Notes under the pieces: model-generated | Seen by the model: only the letters and a program-made list of their open reading frames with translations | Database searches by the model: none | Told to the model about the DNA's origin: nothing | Assembly: GCF_018860705.1 (NCBI RefSeq) | Contig: NZ_JAHKQA010000041.1 | Location: 124,001-188,000 of the forward strand | Source of the DNA: Citreicella sp. C3M06 | GTDB lineage: Bacteria > Pseudomonadota > Alphaproteobacteria > Rhodobacterales > Rhodobacteraceae | Length of the DNA: 64,000 nucleotides | Reading direction: 5' to 3' | Part shown: positions 16,526 to 24,843 of the stretch, piece by piece | Layout of the letters: each line of letters begins with the position of its first letter | Numbering within the stretch: the first letter of the stretch is position 1 | Position numbers and translations under genes: made by a program

Positions 16526-18040
16526 CTAGCCGTCAAGAAAGGCCCGCGCCGAGCGGACGATCTCGGCGCGGGCCTCGTCGCTTTTGCGGCGCAGGTTGCC
16601 ATAGATCAGGCTCATGCGCTGGTTGTTGCCCAGCTTGTCCTCATTTTCGATCAGGAAGTTCCAGTAGAGATAGTTGAACGGGCAGGCATCCTCGCCGGTC
16701 TTGAGCTTCAGCGAATAGCTGCACGCGCCGCAGTAATCCGACATGCGGTCGATATAGGCCCCCGAGGCCGCATAAGGTTTCGATCCCAGCCGCCCGCCAT
16801 CGGCGTGCATCGCCATGCCATGCACATTGGGCAATTCGACCCATTCGAAGGCGTCGGCATAGACTTCGAGATACCAGCGTTCGATCTGCTCTGGTGCAAC
16901 GCCTGCCAGCAGCGCGAAATTGCCGGTCACCATCAGGCGCTGGATATGATGCGCATAAGCATTCTGCCGCGTGCTGCGGATACACTCCGACATGCAGTGC
17001 ATCCGGGTCTTGGCACCCCAATACATCGCGGGCAGATCGCGTTTGGCGTTCAGATGGTTGCTTTGGGCATAGCCGGGCATTTCCGTCCAGTAGATGCCGC
17101 GCACGAATTCGCGCCAGCCAAGGATCTGGCGCACGAATCCCTCGACCGCGTTCAGCGGCGCATCGCCATTTTCCCACGCCGCGACGGCCTTGTCGCAGAC
17201 CTCGGACGCGGTCAGCAGCCCGATGTTCAGATACGGAGAGATCAGCCCGTGAAACAGGAAATCCTCGCCGGTTTTCATCGCATCCTGATAATCGCCAAAC
17301 CGGGGCAGCGCCTCGGCGATGAAATGGCGCAGGGCCCGCAGCGCCTCTTTGCGGCTGACCGCCCAGCCAAAGCCATCCAGATCGCCAAAATGGTCCGAGA
17401 ACCGATCCGCCACCAGTTCCAGCACCTCTTGCGTGATCGCATCGGGGCGAAAGCGCATCCGGTGCGGCGGCGCAAGATCCGTTGGCAGCGCCTTGCGGTT
17501 GTCCTTGTCGAAATTCCACGCGCCGCCCTCCGGGCCGCCATCGGTCATCAATAGGCCAGTGCGTTTGCGCATTTCGCGGTAGAAATACTCCATCCGCCCG
17601 GTCTTGCCCTGGTCCACCAGCCCGGCAAATTCGGTCCGTGAGCAAAAGAAACGGTCGTCCTCGAGAATATCGACCGGCAGATCAAGATCGCTTTCCCAAT
17701 CGCCCATCATCTCCCAGATGCGCCACTCGCCCGGCTCCGTCACGGCAACCGAGCTTGCGCCATGGCGTTTGACCGCCCGCGCCAGTTCCCCGGAAAAACT
17801 GCCGGTGTTGCCCGCATCGTTCAGCCGCACGTAATCCACCGTCAGCCCGCGCTCCCGCAGGTCTTCGGCGAAATGCCGCATCGCCGACAGGATCAGCGCG
17901 ATCTTCTGCGGGTGGTGCCGGACATAGGTGGTCTCGTCCGCGACCTCGACCATCAGCACCACGTCGCCGTCCTCATAGCCGCGCAGGCTGGACAGCTCGC
18001 GCGTCAGCTGATCGCCAAGAACAAGGCGCAGGCAGCTCAT
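16526..18040 (-). CDS. phrB: FeS-containing (6-4) photolyase / PhrB-type cryptochrome
   Basis: The 504-residue protein belongs to the FeS bacterial cryptochrome/photolyase group. It has an N-terminal Rossmann part (LRLVLGDQLTRELSSL), the FAD-binding region with GFVRQILGWREFVRGIYW, and an HCMSECIRST segment. The Cys-rich C-terminal block YCGACSYSLKLKTG...CPFN supplies ligands for the 4Fe-4S cluster. It repairs UV (6-4) photoproducts using blue light or acts as a light sensor. It overlaps the upstream DUF2256 gene by ATGA. Confidence 0.92.
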   Translation of the reverse strand: MSCLRLVLGDQLTRELSSLRGYEDGDVVLMVEVADETTYVRHHPQKIALILSAMRHFAEDLRERGLTVDYVRLNDAGNTGSFSGELARAVKRHGASSVAVTEPGEWRIWEMMGDWESDLDLPVDILEDDRFFCSRTEFAGLVDQGKTGRMEYFYREMRKRTGLLMTDGGPEGGAWNFDKDNRKALPTDLAPPHRMRFRPDAITQEVLELVADRFSDHFGDLDGFGWAVSRKEALRALRHFIAEALPRFGDYQDAMKTGEDFLFHGLISPYLNIGLLTASEVCDKAVAAWENGDAPLNAVEGFVRQILGWREFVRGIYWTEMPGYAQSNHLNAKRDLPAMYWGAKTRMHCMSECIRSTRQNAYAHHIQRLMVTGNFALLAGVAPEQIERWYLEVYADAFEWVELPNVHGMAMHADGGRLGSKPYAASGAYIDRMSDYCGACSYSLKLKTGEDACPFNYLYWNFLIENEDKLGNNQRMSLIYGNLRRKSDEARAEIVRSARAFLDG

Positions 18041-18180
18041 GTCCGCGCCTCGCGGCGGCAGCGTTCAGAGCAAAAGCGCACGCTGTCCCAGTCGCGTGCC
18101 CATTTGCGCCGCCATGCAAAGGGGCGGTTGCAACAGGCGCAGATCTTGGTCGGCAGGTCGGATTTACGGCGCATCTTCAT
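18037..18180 (-). CDS. DUF2256 small zinc-finger-like protein
   Basis: A 47-residue frame reads MKMRRKSDLPTKICACCNRP, then FAWRRKWARDWDSVRFCSERC. This is the DUF2256 pattern of two CxxC-type pairs around a Trp/Arg-rich core, suggesting one zinc site. An ATG at 18174 is an alternative start. Its stop overlaps the photolyase start as ATGA. DUF2256 genes typically accompany this photolyase type; its role, perhaps in DNA or cofactor handling, is not established. Confidence 0.85.
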   Translation of the reverse strand: MKMRRKSDLPTKICACCNRPFAWRRKWARDWDSVRFCSERCRREART

Positions 18181-18220
18181 GGCGCGCGCCTTACGCTATG
18201 GGAATAATCATCGGCAGGGT

Positions 18221-18248
18221 GCAACTTTACCGGCGCCTCGCCCGTCTC
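18221..18248 (+). promoter_or_regulatory. ECF-type promoter for the DUF2177 gene
   Basis: GCAACT at 18221-18226, a 16-base spacer, and CGTCTC at 18243-18248 match the -35 (AAC) and -10 (CGTC) pattern of ECF sigma promoters. The same layout, GAAACT-N16-CGTCTC, lies before the FAD oxidoreductase operon at 23377-23404. The -10 element is about 25 bases from the DUF2177 ATG. Assignment to the local sigma factor is inferred. Confidence 0.55.
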
Positions 18249-18272
18249 TTTTCCAGATAACGGAGGCACGAC

Positions 18273-18674
18273 ATGCAACTTCTTACCCTTTACGGCAGTA
18301 CACTGGTGATCTTTCTGGCGATCGACGTGGTCGGCATCAGCACCATCATCAAGCCGATTTTCGAACGCCACGTCGGCGAGATGATGGCCGATCCGCTGCG
18401 GCTTGGTCCGGCGGCGGCGTTCTACCTGTTCTACATCGTCGGTCTGCTGTGGTTCGTGTCGGTTCCGGCACTGGCCGAAAGCCGCCCGGTGCAAGCACTG
18501 CTTGGCGGCGCGTTGCTGGGGCTGATGTGCTATGGCACCTACGAATTCACCAACCTCGCCACGCTCAAGGGCTGGAGCTGGTCTCAGGTGATCACCGATT
18601 GCCTCTGGGGCGCGGCGCTGACCGGCGTGTCGGCCTGGGCCGGGGTGTCGATCACGCGCTGGATTCACGGCTGA
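18273..18674 (+). CDS. DUF2177 membrane protein
   Basis: The 133-residue protein has four hydrophobic helices and the DUF2177 features: LAIDVVGIS in helix 1, FYLFYIVGLLWFVSVPAL, and a central GLMCYGTYEFTNLATLKGW segment. Function is unknown; in several bacteria the family sits with photolyase and CFA-synthase genes under stress sigma factors. AACGGAGG precedes the ATG. It converges with tspO, overlapping its 3' end by ten bases. Confidence 0.85.
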   Translation: MQLLTLYGSTLVIFLAIDVVGISTIIKPIFERHVGEMMADPLRLGPAAAFYLFYIVGLLWFVSVPALAESRPVQALLGGALLGLMCYGTYEFTNLATLKGWSWSQVITDCLWGAALTGVSAWAGVSITRWIHG

Positions 18675-19366
18675 ACCCGCCGCAGCACCGGCACCGCCGC
18701 CAGCAGCAACAGCGCGGCGGTGCAGACCATCAGAACCGCCGGGTTGAGCGGATCAAGATTGGCGACAATCACCCCGGCGTAGGCCCAAGCCACCCCGCCC
18801 GCAAAGGCAAGCCCGCCCGGCCGCTGCCAGAGCACCACGGCCGCAAGCCCGCCCAGCGCCGACAGCAACAGCAGCGCCGCGCCTTGCGAGCCCAGCACGC
18901 CGTAGCCGCCCAACACCACGCCCACCGCGACGCAGGCCACCGATGTCACCCATCCGGCATAAAGCCCCACCGGCCACAGCGCGACGCGGGACCGGGGCGC
19001 GCGCAGCAAGGCCTCGATTGCCGAGGCCGCCATGAACAGGATCAGCACCGATGCCAGCAGCGGCTGGAAATTCGCCGCCCAGATCCACACCGTTCCAATC
19101 CCGAGACTGGCGATCAGCGGCGCGCGCATCGCCTGCCAGTGTGGGTCGCGCCGATGCCTCAGAAGCCCCCAGCCAGCGCTGAGCAGCAGCCCAAGGAACA
19201 CCGGCCCCCAGATCGCAAACGCCCAGCCCACCGGCTGCACGGCGGCATGGGCCTGCACCACGGGAAACTGGGTCGAGCGGAACCCGGCAAACCCACCGCT
19301 CATCATCGGCGACAGGGCAAAGCTTGCGCTCAGCAGCAAGGTCAGCGGCGCCAGCAGGCGGGTCAC
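18665..19366 (-). CDS. TspO/MBR-type tryptophan-rich sensory protein
   Basis: The 233-residue polytopic membrane protein has PVGWAFAIWGPVF, the hallmark of TspO-related proteins, and several later Trp-rich segments (GTVWIWAANFQP, GWVTSVACVAVG). It is longer than the classic 160-residue TspO and belongs to the longer subfamily. TspO proteins bind porphyrins and sense oxygen or light stress in Rhodobacter. It starts at a GTG overlapping the SDR stop (GTGA) and is last in a five-gene operon. Confidence 0.75.
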   Translation of the reverse strand: MTRLLAPLTLLLSASFALSPMMSGGFAGFRSTQFPVVQAHAAVQPVGWAFAIWGPVFLGLLLSAGWGLLRHRRDPHWQAMRAPLIASLGIGTVWIWAANFQPLLASVLILFMAASAIEALLRAPRSRVALWPVGLYAGWVTSVACVAVGVVLGGYGVLGSQGAALLLLSALGGLAAVVLWQRPGGLAFAGGVAWAYAGVIVANLDPLNPAVLMVCTAALLLLAAVPVLRRVQP

Positions 19367-20097
19367 GACACCAGCCGTTTCATCAGAGGCAAGGACAGCG
19401 CATAGGGCAGCCGGCGCAGCAGTTTCAGCGGCAAGGTCAGGCGGCGCGGGAAATGCACCTCGAATCCGCGCCTGTCCAACCCCTTGACGATGCACGCGGC
19501 GGCGTCTTCGGGCTGCATCAGGCCGGGCATCTGGAAGCTGTTCTTTTGCGTTAGCCGCGTATCAACAAACCCCGGAGAGACCATCCGCACATCGACCCTC
19601 GGCGCTAGCTCGTTGCGCAGCGTCTCACACAGATTGATGACGCCCGCTTTCGATGCGGAATACATCTGCCCCTGCGGCAGCCCGACATAGCCCGCGACCG
19701 ACCCGGTGATCGCCAGCTGGCCGCCATCGCGCAACAGCGGCTCGGCGGCGCGGGCGAACAGGAACGCGCCGGTCAGGTTCACCGTGACCAGCTTGGCGGC
19801 GGCGTCGGGGTCGATGTCCAGCACCTTGCCCGGATCGTAAAGCGCGGCGAGGCTGATGGCGCGATCCAGCTTGCCCACCGCCGCGATCTGCGCCGAAGCG
19901 GCATCAAGGCTGGTCTGATCGGCGGTATCCACCGTCACCACCTCGGCGCCGCCGATTTCCGCAGCGAGCTGTTGCAGTGGTTCCTCGGAACGCGCCGACA
20001 GCACCAGCCGTGCCCCGCGCCGGGCATAGGCCCGCGCCAGCTGCGCACCGATGCCGGTCGATGCGCCGACGATCCAGATGCGTTCTGCCTCAGGCAT
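19363..20097 (-). CDS. Short-chain dehydrogenase/reductase
   Basis: The 244-residue SDR has the NAD(P)-binding GASTGIGAQLARAYARRGAR motif, the NLTGAF segment and the catalytic YSASK with the preceding ITGSVAGY serine. The C-terminus carries a basic hydrophobic stretch (PLKLLRRLPYALSLPLMKR) suggesting membrane contact. It overlaps cfa by eight bases and tspO by four. It probably acts on a lipid or lipid-derived carbonyl made by the neighbouring enzymes; the substrate is inferred. Confidence 0.85.
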   Translation of the reverse strand: MPEAERIWIVGASTGIGAQLARAYARRGARLVLSARSEEPLQQLAAEIGGAEVVTVDTADQTSLDAASAQIAAVGKLDRAISLAALYDPGKVLDIDPDAAAKLVTVNLTGAFLFARAAEPLLRDGGQLAITGSVAGYVGLPQGQMYSASKAGVINLCETLRNELAPRVDVRMVSPGFVDTRLTQKNSFQMPGLMQPEDAAACIVKGLDRRGFEVHFPRRLTLPLKLLRRLPYALSLPLMKRLVS

Positions 20098-21262
20098 GGG
20101 ACAGCCGGTATTGATAGACATTGGTGCGCCCGGCATCGAAGGCGGCGATGCAGGCCGCAAGATAAAAGCGCCAGACCCGGATGAAGCCCTCGTCAAAGCC
20201 CAGCGCCCGGACCTCGCTCAGCCGCGATTCGAACCGTCGCAGCCAGTCGCGCAGGGTGGTGGCGTAATCGGCGCCAAAGGCATGCGCATCCTCGACCCGC
20301 AGGCCAGAGCGCTGCGCCTGCGCCTCGAACGCCGTCGGGGACGGCAGCATCCCGCCCGGAAACACAAAGCTGCGGATCATGTCGCCGCCCTGACGGTAGC
20401 GATCGAAATAATTGTCGCCTACGGTGATGGTCTGGATCATCGCGTGACCCTTGTCCGACAACACCTCGCGCAGCTTGCCGAAATAGGTCGGCCAGTAACG
20501 CTCGCCCACCGCCTCGAACATCTCGATCGACACCACGTGATCGTAGCGGCCCCGCTCGTCGCGGTAATCCTGAAGCGCAATCTCGGCCCCCTGCCCGAGG
20601 CGGGCTTTGGCAAAGGCCGCCTGTTCATGGCTCAGCGTCAGCCCCTTGGGAGCGAAATCGCCGCGCCCCAGCGCGCGCTCGGCAAAACCGCCCCAGCCGC
20701 AGCCGATCTCCAGCACCCGGCCCGATCGCGCGCCAAGCCCGTCGATGATGCGATCATACTTGCGATGCTGCGCGGAAATCAGCGGATCGGCGGCCTGCGC
20801 ATCCTCGGGAGCGTAGAGCGCCGAGGAATAGGTCATCGTCTCGTCAAGCCACAGCTTGTAGAAATCATTGCCAAGATCGTAATGCGCCTGAATGTTGCGC
20901 TTTGATCCGCGCCGGGTGTTGGCGTCGAACAGGTACAGCGCCCGGATCACCAGCGATTGCAACGGGTTCCCATAGAGGTACGGCTCGACGGTGTCTTCGT
21001 TGCGCAGCCCGAAGGCAAGGAAGGCCGCAAGGTCGGGGCTGTCGCACCAGCCGTCACGGTAGGCTTCGGTCAGGCCGATATCGCCCTTGGCGGCGGTGGC
21101 GATCACCGCGCGCCAGTCATTGACGATCATTTCAGCCTGCGGACCCGGCTCGGGGCCTTCGAAGACATGGGTGATGCCGTCCGGCAAGGTCAGGGCAAGC
21201 CGCCCGTAGCGGACCTTTTCGAGACAGCCCAGAAGCTTGCTTTTCATCTTGCGTTCAAACAT
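20090..21262 (-). CDS. cfa: Cyclopropane-fatty-acyl-phospholipid synthase family
   Basis: The 390-residue protein has the CFA synthase core: SAM-binding VLEIGCGWGGFAERAL, an upstream QAHYDLGNDFYKLWLDETMT block, and FDRYRQGGDMIRSFVFPGG near the C-terminus. It would methylate membrane phospholipid double bonds to form cyclopropane or related methylated acyl chains. It overlaps the DUF1365 and SDR genes by eight bases each. ECF-controlled cfa homologues are part of singlet-oxygen responses in related bacteria. Confidence 0.92.
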   Translation of the reverse strand: MFERKMKSKLLGCLEKVRYGRLALTLPDGITHVFEGPEPGPQAEMIVNDWRAVIATAAKGDIGLTEAYRDGWCDSPDLAAFLAFGLRNEDTVEPYLYGNPLQSLVIRALYLFDANTRRGSKRNIQAHYDLGNDFYKLWLDETMTYSSALYAPEDAQAADPLISAQHRKYDRIIDGLGARSGRVLEIGCGWGGFAERALGRGDFAPKGLTLSHEQAAFAKARLGQGAEIALQDYRDERGRYDHVVSIEMFEAVGERYWPTYFGKLREVLSDKGHAMIQTITVGDNYFDRYRQGGDMIRSFVFPGGMLPSPTAFEAQAQRSGLRVEDAHAFGADYATTLRDWLRRFESRLSEVRALGFDEGFIRVWRFYLAACIAAFDAGRTNVYQYRLSHA

Positions 21263-22043
21263 TGCGTTCCACCTCCTCCGTGGCCTCCGAGCGACGCTCT
21301 GTCAGCTGCGCAGGTTTTGATCTAATTTGGACCCCGCGCAGGACAAGCTTTGCCGCCTGCCAGAGGATCAGCGCCATCACTCTTTGCGATTGAAAGGCGT
21401 GCCGCCATGCGGCGCGCGACAGGCGCGGGGCCGTCAGCGGGCGGGCGGAACCGGACAGCGCGGTTTTCAGGCGAATCTCGCCGTTCTCGCCGATCCAGTC
21501 GACCCAGGCCCCGAACCTGTCAGGGCCGGGATCGAAGCGGAACACATAGGCCCCCTCGCGCGGCAGAAACGGCGAGACATGAAAGACCTTGCGCCCGGTG
21601 ATCCGGTCGGATCGGGCGATGGGGCGGTTGTCATCGTGATGGCACAAATAGAAATGATGCTCGCCAAAGGTGTTGGACACTTCGGCCAGAACCGCGCGCA
21701 GCCCGGCCGCGTCGCGGGCCAGCCAGAAGCTGACCGGGTTGAAGCCGTAACACGGACTGCGCGGCAGGGTCACAAGAGTGACGTCGCACTGCGCCAGCCC
21801 GATGGGGGCCAGCTGGGCGCGGATGAACGCCACCAGCGAAGAGCCATCGCGCGCACCATGATCGCGCCGACGCACCGTCCACAAGCCGCGCCTGTCGGGC
21901 TGGATCGGCAGGCGCTGGTCTTCGAAGGCCTGCAAAGGCAGCGCAAGATACTGGGCCTTGTAGCGGAATTCGCGGCGGATGTCGCCAGAGCGGGCATGCC
22001 AGATCCGCCCGTCGATCAGCGCGCCGTTCCACAGGTCGGTCAT
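21255..22043 (-). CDS. DUF1365 protein
   Basis: The 262-residue protein has the DUF1365 features: FRYKAQYLALPL near the N-terminus, the CYGFNPVSFWLARDAAG core, a NTFGEHHFYLC block and KVFHVSPFLPREGAYVFRF. Function is unknown, but DUF1365 is almost always next to a CFA-synthase-like gene and an FAD amine-oxidase-like gene, implying a shared lipid-modification pathway. Its ATG overlaps the stop of the FAD gene (ATGA). Confidence 0.9.
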   Translation of the reverse strand: MTDLWNGALIDGRIWHARSGDIRREFRYKAQYLALPLQAFEDQRLPIQPDRRGLWTVRRRDHGARDGSSLVAFIRAQLAPIGLAQCDVTLVTLPRSPCYGFNPVSFWLARDAAGLRAVLAEVSNTFGEHHFYLCHHDDNRPIARSDRITGRKVFHVSPFLPREGAYVFRFDPGPDRFGAWVDWIGENGEIRLKTALSGSARPLTAPRLSRAAWRHAFQSQRVMALILWQAAKLVLRGVQIRSKPAQLTERRSEATEEVERNV

Positions 22044-23344
22044 TCCGCCGCCTCCAGGATCGGGGCGGGCGCGATGCGCTCTTCGGCCCAAGGGTCGGGG
22101 CCGAGCGGCCAGTCGAGCCCCATGTCCTGCGCCACGCGCAGCGCCGACAGCACGCCGTCTTCGTGAAAGCCGTAACGGGTCCATGCGCCGGCGAAATGCA
22201 CGCCCCCGCGGCCCTGGATCTGCGGCAGGCGTGCCTGCGCCTGTGCGCTGACGGCATCGAACTGCGGGTGATACAGGATCGCCTCGTCATGAATCTGCGC
22301 CGGCTCGCGCTCCGGGTTCAGTGTCACGATCAGAGGCTTATCGGCTCCCAGCGGCTGCAAGCGGTTCATCCAGTAGCTCAGACTGATGGGCCGGTCCGAC
22401 GGGCCCGGCGCGGCATCGGTGACGTAATTCCAAGATGACCATATTTTACGGGTCTTCGGCAAAAAAGATATGTCGGAATGCAGCACCATGCGGTTCGGCT
22501 CGGTGCGGAAACCCGACAGGATGTCGCGTTCCTGCGCATCGGTGCCCTCCAGAATGGCCAGCGCCTGCGGGGCGTGGGTCGCAAACACCACCCGGTCAAA
22601 GCGCTCCTTGCCGGCGGCGCTGGCGACGGTGATGGCCCCCGCCTCGCGCAGGACAGACCCCACCGGGCAGGACAATCGCAGCCTTGCATCGGTGGCGGCC
22701 AGCAAAGCCTCGACATAGCGGGCCGAGCCGCCGCGCACCGTCAGCCATTGCGGCTGATCGTCAACGCTCAGCAGGCCGTGGTTCTCGAAGAAGTCGATGA
22801 AGGCGGCGGCGGGGAAATCCGCCATCTCGCGCGTGGGGGTCGACCAGATCGCGCCCGAGATCGGCATCAGGAAGCGGTCGCGAAACGTGTCCCCCAGCCC
22901 CAGCCGCTCCAGCAGCGCGCCGATGCTTTCGCCGCTGCGCACCGAGCCGTGCGCCTGCTTGAAGAACCGCAGCGTGTCGCGGATCATCCGCCAATGCGCC
23001 GGGTCAAGCAGGCGGCGCTTTTGCGCGAACATATCCAGCGCTTTCGTGGTGCCATATTCCAGCTTGCCGCCCTGAAAGCTGGCGGCAAAGCTCATGTCAC
23101 TGTCCGCCAGCTCGACGCCCAGATGTTCCAGCAGCGGGATGAACAGCGGATAGGTGCGCCGGTTGCACACGATAAAACCGGTGTCGACGGCGATGCCATC
23201 CACCTGCCGGGTGCGGGCATGGCCGCCAGGGCGAGAGGAAGCCTCAAAGATTGTCACGTCCTGATGTGGGGCAAGCAACCACGCGCTTGTCAGTCCCGAA
23301 ATGCCGCTGCCAATGATCGCTGTTCTGATACGCCCGGTTGTCAC
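22040..23344 (-). CDS. FAD-dependent amine-oxidase-like protein, lipid-modification operon
   Basis: The 434-residue flavoprotein opens with the FAD-binding IIGSGISGLTSAWLL and a matching EASSRPGGHARTRQ segment, then VDTGFIVCNRRTYPLF; the C-terminus has the second FAD motif GVHFAGAWTRYGFHEDGVL. It belongs to the amine-oxidase/desaturase superfamily and is the first gene of a five-gene operon with DUF1365, cfa, SDR and tspO. Such proteins are proposed to modify unsaturated fatty acids with CFA-like methylases. An ECF-type promoter lies about 35 bases upstream. Confidence 0.9.
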   Translation of the reverse strand: MTTGRIRTAIIGSGISGLTSAWLLAPHQDVTIFEASSRPGGHARTRQVDGIAVDTGFIVCNRRTYPLFIPLLEHLGVELADSDMSFAASFQGGKLEYGTTKALDMFAQKRRLLDPAHWRMIRDTLRFFKQAHGSVRSGESIGALLERLGLGDTFRDRFLMPISGAIWSTPTREMADFPAAAFIDFFENHGLLSVDDQPQWLTVRGGSARYVEALLAATDARLRLSCPVGSVLREAGAITVASAAGKERFDRVVFATHAPQALAILEGTDAQERDILSGFRTEPNRMVLHSDISFLPKTRKIWSSWNYVTDAAPGPSDRPISLSYWMNRLQPLGADKPLIVTLNPEREPAQIHDEAILYHPQFDAVSAQAQARLPQIQGRGGVHFAGAWTRYGFHEDGVLSALRVAQDMGLDWPLGPDPWAEERIAPAPILEAAE

Positions 23345-23376
23345 GTCTGCCTCGCTCTGCCATGGTCACGGTCATA

Positions 23377-23404
23377 GAGACGACATTCGCGCGGAAATAG
23401 TTTC
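23377..23404 (-). promoter_or_regulatory. ECF-type promoter for the FAD/DUF1365/cfa/SDR/tspO operon
   Basis: On the minus strand GAAACT is followed by a 16-base spacer and CGTCTC, matching the arrangement at 18221-18248 (GCAACT-N16-CGTCTC). The -10 CGTC lies about 35 bases from the operon start at 23344. The divergent sigma-factor gene starts 36 bases to the right, so the sigma factor it encodes is the obvious candidate to recognise the site. Confidence 0.6.
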
Positions 23405-23439
23405 AGCTTTCTTCGCGCCCTGTTAACAGCCAGAGAGCC

Positions 23440-23994
23440 TTGCCCAACCTCCCCTCCGAAGAGCTGTCGCATTTGCTGGCGCGCATCGCCCTGCGCGACC
23501 GCGCGGCGTTTCGTGCGCTCCATGATGCCTGCGCGCCGAAGCTGTTCGGCATCTGCCTGCGCCTGCTGCGCGACCGGCGCGAGGCCGAGGACGCGCTTCA
23601 GGAAATCTTCGTCAAGATCTGGCACGGGGCGGACCGCTTCGCTACGACGGTCGGCAACCCGTCGGCATGGCTGAACGCGGTGGCGCGCAATCACGCCATC
23701 GACCGGCTGCGCCAGCGCAAGGCGCGCTATGACGGGCTGGACTCTGCACGCGAACTGGCCGATCCGGCGCCCGGCCCCGAAGCGCAGGCGATCACCAGCG
23801 ACGACGGGCGGCGCATAGACGACTGCCTTGGCCGGCTGGTGCCCGAACGCGCCGAGGCGATCCGCCTCGCCTATGTCGAGGGCGAAACCTATCTTGATCT
23901 GTCGCAGCGCTATGATGTGCCGCTGAACACCATGCGCACATGGCTGCGCCGGGGCCTCTTGCAATTGCGCGATTGCCTCGCGCCGGTCGCATGA
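23440..23994 (+). CDS. ECF RNA polymerase sigma factor
   Basis: The 184-residue sigma-70 family protein has region 2 at about 20-90 (CLRLLRDRREAEDALQEIFV with KIWHGADRF, WLNAVARNHAIDRLR) and region 4 at about 125-178 (GETYLDLSQRYDVPLNTMRT followed by WLRRGL). The start is a TTG: the frame upstream reaches a TAG with no other start codon. Its stop overlaps the anti-sigma ATG as ATGA. It is divergent from the five-gene lipid/redox operon and probably directs it. Confidence 0.9.
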   Translation: MPNLPSEELSHLLARIALRDRAAFRALHDACAPKLFGICLRLLRDRREAEDALQEIFVKIWHGADRFATTVGNPSAWLNAVARNHAIDRLRQRKARYDGLDSARELADPAPGPEAQAITSDDGRRIDDCLGRLVPERAEAIRLAYVEGETYLDLSQRYDVPLNTMRTWLRRGLLQLRDCLAPVA

Positions 23995-24653
23995 TGCTGT
24001 CTGACGACGATATCGCGCTTGCGGGCGAATACGTGCTGGGCGCGATGGATCGCGCCGAACGCAGCGCCATCGAGGCACGGATGCGCAGCGACAGCGCCTT
24101 TGCCGCCGAAATCGCCCGCTGGGAGCTGCGGCTCGATCCGATGCTGGCCGAGATCCCCCCCGAAGCGCCCCCTGCCCTTGCGTGGGAGGCGCTGGAAGAC
24201 CGCCTGTTCGCCCCGCCAAAGCGCCCAGCATGGGCGTGGTTCGGCTTTGCCGGCGGGCTCTCGACGCTGCTGCTTGGCGCGGTGCTGTGGTTTGGCGCGC
24301 CGATGCAACGCCAGCAAGGGCCGCTGTGGATCTCGGATCTTGTGTCGAGCGACGGGCAGGTGCGTCTTGCGGCGCTTTATGATGAGCAGCGCGGCGAAAT
24401 GCGTGTCTCGGTCGGCGGCGACGCCCCGCAGCAGGGGCGCGATTTCGAACTGTGGCTGATCGCGGGCGAGGCCGCGCCGGTGTCGCTGGGCGTGATGCCG
24501 CGCTCTGGCGCCGCGGCCATGCCGATCCCCGACGATCTGCGCGCGCTGATGGCGGGCGCCACGCTGGCGATCACCGACGAGCCCGCGGGCGGCTCTCCGC
24601 AGGGGCGCGCAACCGGCCCGGTGGTCGCGCTGGCGCCGCTTCGGCGCATATAA
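23991..24653 (+). CDS. Anti-sigma factor, RskA-like membrane protein
   Basis: The 220-residue product has an N-terminal anti-sigma domain (ALAGEYVLGAMDRAERSAIE), one transmembrane helix at about 77-103 (AWFGFAGGLSTLLLGAVLWF) and a periplasmic RskA domain (LWLIAGEAAPVSLGVMP, ITDEPAGGSPQG). It would hold the sigma factor at the membrane until a periplasmic or redox signal releases it. The ATG lies within the sigma-factor stop (ATGA). No zinc-binding HxxxCxxC motif is present, so it is not a ChrR-type redox anti-sigma. Confidence 0.88.
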   Translation: MMLSDDDIALAGEYVLGAMDRAERSAIEARMRSDSAFAAEIARWELRLDPMLAEIPPEAPPALAWEALEDRLFAPPKRPAWAWFGFAGGLSTLLLGAVLWFGAPMQRQQGPLWISDLVSSDGQVRLAALYDEQRGEMRVSVGGDAPQQGRDFELWLIAGEAAPVSLGVMPRSGAAAMPIPDDLRALMAGATLAITDEPAGGSPQGRATGPVVALAPLRRI

Positions 24654-24705
24654 CCGGCGGCATAGGCAAATCTACGCAGGTAATCCTGCGAATTTCCCTG
24701 TCGGC

Positions 24706-24731
24706 GAACTTGTGCGAGATTATAGAACGTC
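24706..24731 (+). promoter_or_regulatory. Possible ECF-like promoter before a short transcript
   Basis: GAACT at 24706-24710 and CGTC at 24728-24731 resemble the local ECF promoters but are one base further apart. The site precedes a well-placed ribosome-binding site and 25-codon frame ending at a terminator. Transcription from here has not been shown. Confidence 0.3.
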
Positions 24732-24748
24732 ATCCGAGGGAGGTCGCG

Positions 24749-24826
24749 ATGTCCCGTCATAATCTCCCCCGGATCTCTGTTGTTTTAGCGAGTTATTTAC
24801 CGGCGCAAGTGAGTGGGCGCCTATAG
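24749..24826 (+). CDS. Possible 25-residue peptide
   Basis: An ATG at 24749 preceded by GAGGGAGG opens a frame encoding MSRHNLPRISVVLASYLPAQ and ending VSGRL. The ribosome-binding site is unusually strong and the frame is followed within 20 bases by an intrinsic terminator, so it may be a small protein or part of a small regulatory RNA downstream of the sigma/anti-sigma genes. Codon usage (TTA, AAT, TAT) is less GC-biased than neighbours. No homologue recognised. Confidence 0.4.
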   Translation: MSRHNLPRISVVLASYLPAQVSGRL

Positions 24827-24843
24827 CAGTTCATTTTGTACCG

